A stretch of DNA of 64,000 bases from Pseudomonas berkeleyensis (GTDB lineage: Bacteria; Pseudomonadota; Gammaproteobacteria; Pseudomonadales; Pseudomonadaceae): assembly GCF_014109765.1 (NCBI RefSeq), contig NZ_CP059139.1:2670001-2734000 (forward strand), given 5' to 3'. A model generated the notes under the pieces. It was given only the letters and a program-made list of their open reading frames with translations, did not search any database and had not been told where the DNA came from. Below, piece by piece: positions 56,875-64,000 of this stretch. Numbering within the stretch: the stretch's first letter is position 1; every line of letters starts with the position of its first letter. The translations under genes were made by a program, and so were the position numbers.

Positions 56875-57087
56875 CGAGTTGTTGTAAGCCGCCGTGGTAG
56901 ATGGGGCGTTGTGTAATCGCCTTGTCGCTACGGCGGTGTTTGCAAGCAGAACCACGTCGGGAGGCTCGCGTCACGTTGCAGAACGTGTCGCGCAAGGCCC
57001 GGCGGACTGCTCAGGCAGTCACAGGTGGCGCGGTATCAAAAGTGCAGCGCCGAATGCGCAATACCTAAACGAAGACGGTAGACAAGC

Positions 57088-58253
<1,166 letters not shown>

Positions 58254-58254
<1 letters not shown>

Positions 58255-59141
58255 TGAGCGTCCTGATCAATAAAGACACCAAGGTTATCTGCCAGGGTTT
58301 CACTGGCTCGCAAGGTACCTTCCACTCCGAACAAGCCATCGCCTACGGCACCAAGATGGTTGGCGGCGTGACCCCGGGCAAGGGCGGCACCACTCACCTG
58401 GGCCTGCCGGTGTTCAACACCGTGAAAGAAGCCGTTGAAGCCACTGGCGCCGACGCTTCGGTCATCTACGTTCCGGCTCCGTTCTGCAAAGACTCGATCC
58501 TGGAAGCTGCCAACGGCGGCATCAAGCTGATCGTTTGCATCACCGAAGGTATCCCGACTCTCGACATGCTCGACGCCAAGGTCAAGTGTGACGAGCTGGG
58601 CGTTCGTCTGATCGGCCCGAACTGCCCGGGCGTGATCACTCCCGGCGAGTGCAAGATCGGCATCATGCCGGGTCACATCCACCTGCCAGGCAAAGTAGGC
58701 ATCGTGTCACGTTCCGGCACCTTGACCTATGAAGCCGTCAAGCAGACCACTGACGCCGGTTTCGGCCAGTCCACCTGCGTGGGCATCGGTGGTGACCCCA
58801 TCCCGGGCTCCAACTTCATCGACATCCTGAAGCTGTTCCAGGAAGACCCGAAGACCGAAGCGATCGTCATGATCGGCGAGATCGGCGGTTCGGCTGAAGA
58901 AGAAGCGGCCGCCTACATCAAGGCCAACGTCACCAAGCCTGTAGTTTCCTACATCGCTGGTGTGACCGCTCCTCCCGGCAAGCGCATGGGCCATGCTGGC
59001 GCCATCATTTCCGGCGGCAAAGGCACTGCAGACGAGAAATTCGCTGCACTGCAGGACGCAGGCGTGAAAACCGTGCGTTCCCTGGCTGACATCGGCAAGG
59101 CCCTGGCCGAGCTGACCGGTTGGGAAGCCAAGAACGCCTAA
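58254..59141 (+). CDS. sucD: Succinyl-CoA synthetase alpha subunit
   Basis: A 295-residue CoA-binding subunit. [19 protein letters not shown] is the CoA site, and the phosphorylated active-site His lies in [17 protein letters not shown] 58254 overlaps the sucC stop. A strong terminator ends the sdh-suc gene block. Confidence 0.98.
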
Positions 59142-59162
59142 GCGTTTTTGACGGAACGAGAG

Positions 59163-59186
59163 AGGCCACCTTCGGGTGGCCTTTTT
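59163..59186 (+). terminator. Terminator of sucCD
   Basis: AGGCCACC (59163-59170) and GGTGGCCT (59175-59182) with a TTCG tetraloop, followed by T5. Confidence 0.92.
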
Positions 59187-59447
59187 CGTTTGCACTGTGC
59201 AAAAGCAAGCATTCGTTAGCACTGCAAGTTTCGTCAGCGCGACGCAGAGTTACAGGCTTTCGACACCCAGAACGGCAACTGTCCTGCTCGGGGGCTGTTT
59301 TGGGTAGTATCGCCGCCATCGAGCGTTCCGGGTGCCACAAGCCTCCAGGCGACGCCCAAGTGGCCCGGATCACCCGTTCCAGGCGACGTTTCCCAGACCT
59401 GAAGGAAACTTTCACGTTCTGATTCTCTGCCAGTGGTATTTCCCTCT
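59187..59447. other. Intergenic region before brnQ
   Basis: Together with the terminator this forms a 306-nt gap. I see a 15-bp palindrome TTTGCAC-T-GTGCAAA at 59189-59203 as a possible regulator site, and no convincing promoter boxes, RNA gene or T-box. Confidence 0.4.
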
Positions 59448-60761
59448 ATGACTCGTTTGAAAGGCCTGGATCTCCTCGCCCTTGGTTTCATGACGTTTGC
59501 CCTTTTCCTGGGTGCAGGCAACATCATCTTCCCGCCCAGTGCCGGTATGTCCGCCGGTGAGAACATGGGCGCCGCCGCTTTCGGCTTCCTGCTTACCGGC
59601 GTGGGTTTGCCACTGCTCACCGTGGTGGCTCTGGCCCGTGTTGGCGGCGGCCTGCCGACTCTTACCGCACCACTCGGGCGTTTCGCCGGTGTATTGCTGG
59701 CGGTTGCCGTGTACCTGGCGATCGGCCCGTTGTTCGCCACGCCGCGCACTGCAGTCGCTTCCTTCGAGATTGGCATGCAGCCTTTTGTCGGTAACAGCCC
59801 ACTGGCGCTGTTCGTTTACACCCTGGTGTATTTCGCTGCGGTTCTGTTTCTCTCGCTCAACCCGGGACGTCTGGTCGACCGTGTGGGCAAGGTCATCACG
59901 CCGGTGCTGATCGCGGCGCTGATCGTGCTGGGTGGCGCCGCGCTGTTCGCGCCTGCTGGCGTCGTCGGACAATCCAGTGGCGCCTACAGCAGCGAGCCGC
60001 TGGTACAAGGATTCCTGCAGGGTTACCTGACCATGGATGCGCTGGGTGCACTGGTATTCGGCATCGTCATCGCTACGGCCATCCGTGATCGTGGCGTCAC
60101 CGATGCCGGTCTGGTGACTCGCTATTCGGTAATCGCCGGCATCATTGCCGCCGTCGCACTTTCGCTGGTTTATCTTTCGCTGTTCTATCTTGGCGCGACC
60201 AGTCATGAGTTGGCCGCCGGCGCCGAGAATGGCGGGCAGATCCTCACGGCCTATGTTTCGCATACCTTCGGTAGTGGTGGCTCGTTGCTGCTGGCGGTAG
60301 TGATCATCCTGGCGTGTCTGACCACCGGTGTTGGTCTACTGACTGCCTGTGGCGAGTTTTTCAGCGACTTGTTGAAGCTGCCTTATCGCGTTGTGGTCGT
60401 GGCGTTGGCGGTGTTCAGTCTGGCGGTTTCCAACCAGGGGCTGACCCAGTTGATCAGTGTGTCCATTCCGGTGCTGGTGGGTCTCTATCCGCTGGCCATC
60501 GTGCTGGTCGCACTGAGTCTGGCCAATCGTTTGTGGCATTCGCAGTCGCTGGTGTTCGTGCCAGTCATGGCAGTGACCCTGGTATTCGGCGTGGTCGATG
60601 GCCTGACCGTCGCTGGCAAAGGGGAGTGGGTACCGGGCTTCTTCGCCCGCCTACCACTGGCCGAGCAGAGCCTGGGCTGGTTGGTGCCGGTGCTGGTGAC
60701 GCTGGCGCTGGTCGCCGTACTCGACCGCATCATTGGCGCGCCGAAGGCCGCCACGGCCTGA
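59448..60761 (+). CDS. brnQ: Branched-chain amino acid transport carrier (BrnQ/BraB family)
   Basis: A 437-residue symporter with about twelve membrane helices. The family start GLDLLALGFMTFALFLGAGNIIFPP is complete, and MDALGALVFGIVIATAIRDRG is the conserved middle motif. It imports leucine, isoleucine and valine with sodium (BraB) or protons. Position directly after sucD matches P. aeruginosa braB, so braB is an equally good name. ATG 59448 is preferred to 59433 because the family begins MTRLKGLD. Confidence 0.92.
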   Translation: MTRLKGLDLLALGFMTFALFLGAGNIIFPPSAGMSAGENMGAAAFGFLLTGVGLPLLTVVALARVGGGLPTLTAPLGRFAGVLLAVAVYLAIGPLFATPRTAVASFEIGMQPFVGNSPLALFVYTLVYFAAVLFLSLNPGRLVDRVGKVITPVLIAALIVLGGAALFAPAGVVGQSSGAYSSEPLVQGFLQGYLTMDALGALVFGIVIATAIRDRGVTDAGLVTRYSVIAGIIAAVALSLVYLSLFYLGATSHELAAGAENGGQILTAYVSHTFGSGGSLLLAVVIILACLTTGVGLLTACGEFFSDLLKLPYRVVVVALAVFSLAVSNQGLTQLISVSIPVLVGLYPLAIVLVALSLANRLWHSQSLVFVPVMAVTLVFGVVDGLTVAGKGEWVPGFFARLPLAEQSLGWLVPVLVTLALVAVLDRIIGAPKAATA

Positions 60762-60792
60762 GCCCCGATGATGAATGGAAAGACTGCTTTAC

Positions 60793-60932
60793 CAGGCTGT
60801 GTGAAAACTACTGCGCTCGGCCATGCTGCGTTAAAAACAGGCTCAGAATGCTCATTTACAACGCGTAAACTGCGCTTCTTCGCCTGTTTTTGCCTTGCCT
60901 GACCTTCGCTCGCTACGTTTTCACACTGCCTG
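60793..60932. repeat. 140-bp imperfect palindrome, MITE-like or intergenic repeat
   Basis: Three nested inverted-repeat pairs share one centre near 60862. The outer pair is CAGGCTGTGTGAAAAC (60793-60808) with GTTTTCACACTGCCTG (60917-60932), 15 of 16 matching. The middle pair is AAAAACAGGC (60833-60842) with GCCTGTTTTT (60882-60891), and the inner pair TTTAC/GTAAA (60855-60869). No open frame or transposase is present. It lies between brnQ and the DUF599 gene. Confidence 0.7.
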
Positions 60933-61007
60933 TTACAGCGGCCTTTTTATTGAACAAGAGAGGAGGCGGGCTGGCTATAATCCGCGGCAGTCATACAAGG
61001 AGTTGGC

Positions 61008-61742
61008 ATGCCCATCAGTGATCAGTACCTGCCTCATCTCTTAGCCGTGCTCTGGTTTGTCATTTGCTGGGCCGGCTATACCCGTTACGCACAGCTCAAG
61101 GGCCGTGATACGCCTTGCCTGGCCAGCGTTCTGCACCTGTATCGCGAAGACTGGATGCGTCGCATGCTGCTGCGCGACAACCGTATCGCCGATGCCAACG
61201 TGATCGGCAACCTCGAGCGCAACGCCTCGTTCTTCGCCTCCAGTACGCTGATCATCCTTGCCGGTATCCTCACGGTACTGGGCGCCTCCGATCGTGCTCT
61301 GTCGCTGCTGGCTGATCTGCCGTTCGTGCAGTCGGCCAGCCGCGGCCTGTCCGAAGTGAAGCTATTGTGCCTGGGCATCGTGTTCGTCTATGCCTTCTTC
61401 ACCTTCAGCTGGTGCATGCGTCAGTACAACTTCGCTGCCGTTCTGGTGGGGTCTGCGCCCATGATCGGCGAGCGCCACGTCACCGAGCAGGAGCGCAAAG
61501 CCTTTGCCGAGCGCACGGCGCGTGTCATCTCGATGGCCGCCAACCAGTTCAACTTCGGTTTGCGGGCCTATTATTTCGGTATGGCAACGCTGGCGTGGTT
61601 CATCAACCCCTGGTTCTTCATGCTGGTGACTGCCGGTGTGGTGGTGGTGCTGTATCGCCGTGAGTTCCATTCGGATGTGCTGGAAGTGATGGTCTATACC
61701 CCAACGCCGGCCGCTGAAGTGGCCAAGGAGAAGAGTGAATGA
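61008..61742 (+). CDS. DUF599 membrane protein
   Basis: A 244-residue inner-membrane protein with about four to five helices (LLAVLWFVICWAGYTRY, STLIILAGILTVLGA, LLCLGIVFVYAFFTFSW, NPWFFMLVTAGVVVVLY). The middle ERNASFFASSTLII and the loop RAYYFGMATLAWFINPW belong to the DUF599 pattern. Function unknown. TGA overlaps the MAPEG start (ATGA), so the two membrane proteins are translationally coupled. Confidence 0.85.
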   Translation: MPISDQYLPHLLAVLWFVICWAGYTRYAQLKGRDTPCLASVLHLYREDWMRRMLLRDNRIADANVIGNLERNASFFASSTLIILAGILTVLGASDRALSLLADLPFVQSASRGLSEVKLLCLGIVFVYAFFTFSWCMRQYNFAAVLVGSAPMIGERHVTEQERKAFAERTARVISMAANQFNFGLRAYYFGMATLAWFINPWFFMLVTAGVVVVLYRREFHSDVLEVMVYTPTPAAEVAKEKSE

Positions 61743-62131
61743 GCATACCGTTCTGGTGCATCTTCATCAGCGCCTTACTGATCTTCATCGCCAAGGCTCC
61801 GCTGGCCAAGGCGATGGCTGCTGAGGGCGGCGGTCGTTACGACAACCATCACCCGCGCGCCCAGCAGGCGCGTCTGACCGGTTTCGGTGCGCGTGCCCTG
61901 GCCGCGCATCTGAACAGCATCGAGGCGTTCCCGCTGTTTGCCGTCGGCGTGTTGATGGCTCACGTGACGCAGACCTACGGCTACCTCATCGACATTCTGG
62001 CGATCACTTTCGTCATCAGTCGCGTGCTGTATCTGTTGTTCTACTGGTGGGATATGCACTGGCAACGCAGCCTGGTGTGGATCATCGGGCTTTTGTGCAG
62101 CCTGTTGTTGATGCTCAGTCCGGTGCTGTAA
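61739..62131 (+). CDS. MAPEG-family membrane protein
   Basis: A 130-residue four-helix protein of the MAPEG family. SIPFWCIFISALLIFIAKAPLAKAM, NHHPRAQQARLTGFGARALAAHLNSIEAFPLFAVGVLM (with the conserved RAxxAHxNxxE-type motif) and the last two helices fit. Eukaryotic relatives are glutathione-linked; bacterial functions are mostly unknown. Coupled to DUF599 by an ATGA overlap. Confidence 0.87.
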   Translation: MSIPFWCIFISALLIFIAKAPLAKAMAAEGGGRYDNHHPRAQQARLTGFGARALAAHLNSIEAFPLFAVGVLMAHVTQTYGYLIDILAITFVISRVLYLLFYWWDMHWQRSLVWIIGLLCSLLLMLSPVL

Positions 62132-62151
62132 GGCGAATATTGCGCCCATAA

Positions 62152-62178
62152 AAAATCCCCGCTGAAAGCGGGGATTTT
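62152..62178. terminator. Bidirectional terminator between the MAPEG and DUF934 genes
   Basis: AAAATCCCCGCT and AGCGGGGATTTT pair perfectly around GAA (12-bp stem) with A/T flanks on both strands. Confidence 0.92.
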
Positions 62179-62194
62179 CATTTGCACGCAGCGA

Positions 62195-62692
62195 TCAGGC
62201 GCGGCGACGGAACAGCGGCTGCGGCTCGTCGGCGGAAGCCTGGTAGACCTCGCTGTAGTCCTCGAAGGCCTTCAGCGCGTCAAACGGATCCTTGTCGGCG
62301 CGCAGAGCGAAGGCATCGAAGCCGACGCGTTTGAGGGCGAACAGCTGATCGCGCAGTACATCACCGATGGCGCGTACTTCGCCTTTGTAGCCATAACGGG
62401 TACGCAGCAGGTAGGCAGTGGAAGAGTGACGGCCGTCGGTAAAGGCCGGGAACTCCAGCGCGATCACCTGGAAGTGCGCCAGGTCATCGGCGATTTCTTC
62501 GATCTCATCACCGGCTTCCAGCCAAACGCCCAGACCGCCATCGCGAGCCTTGAGGGCGTGGGCGTGCTCGCACCACAGCGCCAGCGGCACGATGATGTCG
62601 TCGCAGTTGGGGATGGCGTCCAGGGTCACATCCTTGGCCAGCAGGTGCCAGGTTTCGTCGACCACCTGGCCGTTCTTAATGATTCGCTGCAT
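62195..62692 (-). CDS. DUF934 protein associated with sulfite reductase
   Basis: A 165-residue cytoplasmic protein of the DUF934 family, regularly encoded next to cysI. PLALWCEHAHALKARDGGLGVWL, FPAFTDGRHSSTAYLLRTRYGYKGEVRAIGDVLRDQLFALKRVGFDAFAL are the family blocks. Its role in sulfite reduction or siroheme enzyme function is unproven. ATG 62692 lies inside the 3' end of cysI (17-nt overlap), so translation is coupled; an in-frame start at 62773 would extend further into cysI. Confidence 0.88.
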   Translation of the reverse strand: MQRIIKNGQVVDETWHLLAKDVTLDAIPNCDDIIVPLALWCEHAHALKARDGGLGVWLEAGDEIEEIADDLAHFQVIALEFPAFTDGRHSSTAYLLRTRYGYKGEVRAIGDVLRDQLFALKRVGFDAFALRADKDPFDALKAFEDYSEVYQASADEPQPLFRRRA

Positions 62693-64000
62693 AGACGCGC
62701 TCCTTGAACGGGTCGATACCGATACGGCGGTAGGTATCGAGGAAGCTTTCTTCTTCGGTGCGTTGTTCGACATAGACGTTGATGATCTTCTCGATCACGT
62801 CCGGCATGTCGTCCTGGGCGAAGGATGGGCCGAGGATCTGCGCAAGGCTGGCTTCGCGGCCGGCGCTGCCGCCGAGGGAAACCTGATAGAACTCCTGGCC
62901 TTTCTTGTCCACGCCGAGTACGCCGATATGGCCGACGTGGTGATGCCCGCAGGCATTCATGCAGCCAGAGATGTTCAGATCCAGGTTACCGATATCGAAC
63001 AGGTAATCCAGGTTGTCGAAGCGGCGCTGGATGGCCTCGGCCACCGGGATCGACTTGGCGTTGGCCAGCGAGCAGAAGTCGCCGCCCGGGCAGCAGATGA
63101 TGTCGGTCAGCAGACCAACGTTCGGGGTGGCGAAGCCCTGCTCGCGCAGCTCACCCCACAGGGTCAGCAACTGACGCTGTTCAACGTCGGCGAGGATGAT
63201 GTTCTGGTTATGGCTGTTGCGCACTTCACCGAAGCTGTAGCGATCGGCCAGGTCGGCGATGGCGTCCAGCTGTTTGTCGGTGACATCGCCAGGGGCCACG
63301 CCGGTTGGCTTGAGCGACAGGGTCACGGCAACGTAACCGGGCTTCTTGTGGGCGAAGGTGTTGCGCTCGCGCCAGCGGGCGAAGCCGGGATGTTCGGCGC
63401 TCTGCTGGGCGAGCAGGGCGTCTTCATCCTGCAGTGCCTGATAGGCCGGATCGACGAAGTGCGCGGCAACCCGCGTGACTTCGGCTTCGGTCAGGGTGGT
63501 CGGGCCATCTTTCAGGTGCGCCCACTCGGCATTCACGCGCTCAGCGAATACCTCGGGAGTCAGCGCCTTGACCAGAATCTTGATACGCGCCTTGTACTTG
63601 TTGTCACGACGGCCATAGCGGTTGTACACGCGCAGGATGGCGTCGAGGTAGCTGATCAGGTGTTGCCACGGCAGGAATTCATTGATGAAGCTGCCGACGA
63701 TCGGAGTACGGCCCAGGCCGCCGCCGACGGAAACGCGGAAGCCCAGTTCGCCAGCCGCGTTCTTCACCGCTTCCAGACCGATGTCGTGGACTTCGATGGC
63801 GGCGCGGTCGCTCACGGCGCCGTTGACGGCTATCTTGAACTTGCGCGGCAGGTGGCTGAATTCGGGGTGGAAGGTCGACCACTGGCGGATGATCTCGCAC
63901 CAGGGGCGCGGGTCGATGATCTCGTCCTTGGCCACACCAGCGAACTGATCGGTGGTGGTATTGCGGATGCAGTTACCGCTGGTCTGAATGGCGTGCATCT
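62676..64000 (-). CDS. cysI: Sulfite reductase hemoprotein (beta) subunit, N-terminus cut by window edge
   Basis: The last ~440 residues of a sulfite/nitrite-reductase-family enzyme that reduces sulfite to sulfide in assimilation. The 4Fe-4S/siroheme ligands are CCPGGDFCSLANAK and CMNACGHHHVGH. The frame is open to the window edge; the Met codon at 63998 is internal. The full protein is usually about 550 residues, so roughly 110 lie beyond the window. The nitrite/sulfite reductase family cannot be separated with certainty by motifs alone, but the DUF934 neighbour favours CysI. Confidence 0.93.
   Translation of the reverse strand, partial: MHAIQTSGNCIRNTTTDQFAGVAKDEIIDPRPWCEIIRQWSTFHPEFSHLPRKFKIAVNGAVSDRAAIEVHDIGLEAVKNAAGELGFRVSVGGGLGRTPIVGSFINEFLPWQHLISYLDAILRVYNRYGRRDNKYKARIKILVKALTPEVFAERVNAEWAHLKDGPTTLTEAEVTRVAAHFVDPAYQALQDEDALLAQQSAEHPGFARWRERNTFAHKKPGYVAVTLSLKPTGVAPGDVTDKQLDAIADLADRYSFGEVRNSHNQNIILADVEQRQLLTLWGELREQGFATPNVGLLTDIICCPGGDFCSLANAKSIPVAEAIQRRFDNLDYLFDIGNLDLNISGCMNACGHHHVGHIGVLGVDKKGQEFYQVSLGGSAGREASLAQILGPSFAQDDMPDVIEKIINVYVEQRTEEESFLDTYRRIGIDPFKERVYAANH

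Overview
The window is ordinary Pseudomonas chromosome. The gene content, the GC-rich coding sequence, the order of the lon-hupB-ppiD-fabI-yej block, the fimL-nudC pair and the gltA/sdhCDAB/sucAB-lpdG-sucCD block followed by a BraB-type carrier all point to Pseudomonas. I infer a relative of the P. mendocina/P. oleovorans group rather than P. aeruginosa itself, because blocks that I remember as separate in P. aeruginosa PAO1 (PA1803-PA1838, PA2827-PA2832 and PA1580-PA1592) lie side by side here. That comparison is from memory and was not computed. I saw no rRNA, tRNA, CRISPR array, prophage, transposase or defence system.

Layout. 1-3460: end of lon, hupB with a strong promoter, and ppiD, closed by a perfect 20-bp inverted-repeat terminator. 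3535-12089 (minus): a translationally coupled Yej/Npp-type oligopeptide ABC importer (two binding proteins, two permeases, one double ATPase) with fabI just downstream. 12283-16897: mltD, gloB, a SAM methyltransferase, rnhA and dnaQ. 17019-24439: the lysine decarboxylase ldcA, a dienoyl-CoA-isomerase-like crotonase, fimL-nudC, a TSUP permease and a small membrane protein. 24570-31919: lipid/acyl-CoA-flavoured genes (SDR, APH-like kinase, SCP2 protein, phosphatase, SohB protease, AcuI-like reductase, hotdog protein), a TetR regulator with a visible operator, and a DODA-type dioxygenase. 32011-37552: a binding-protein/sensor fusion, tpm, htpX, a conserved unknown, alaA, msrB and a 56-residue protein.

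37773-45426: an overlapping operon of an AcoX/NAD-kinase-like protein, a DUF1287 protein, a DCC thiol protein, a DoxX protein and an ABC exporter. After it come rhtA, ppnP, an exonuclease, a beta-hydroxyacid dehydrogenase, a cysteine-cluster protein and a START protein. 46095-59141 is the TCA-cycle block: gltA diverges from sdhCDAB-sucAB-lpdG-sucCD, so citrate synthase, succinate dehydrogenase, the 2-oxoglutarate dehydrogenase complex and succinyl-CoA synthetase sit together. 59448-64000: brnQ/braB, a 140-bp palindromic repeat, DUF599 and MAPEG membrane proteins, DUF934 and the truncated cysI.

I did not find a clear new multi-gene system. The best leads are an insert of about 115 residues in one peptide-binding protein, the uncharacterised NADK/DUF1287/DCC/DoxX operon, a periplasmic binding domain joined to a possible Cache-like region, the double TTCTA operator of the TetR gene, and the 140-bp palindrome.
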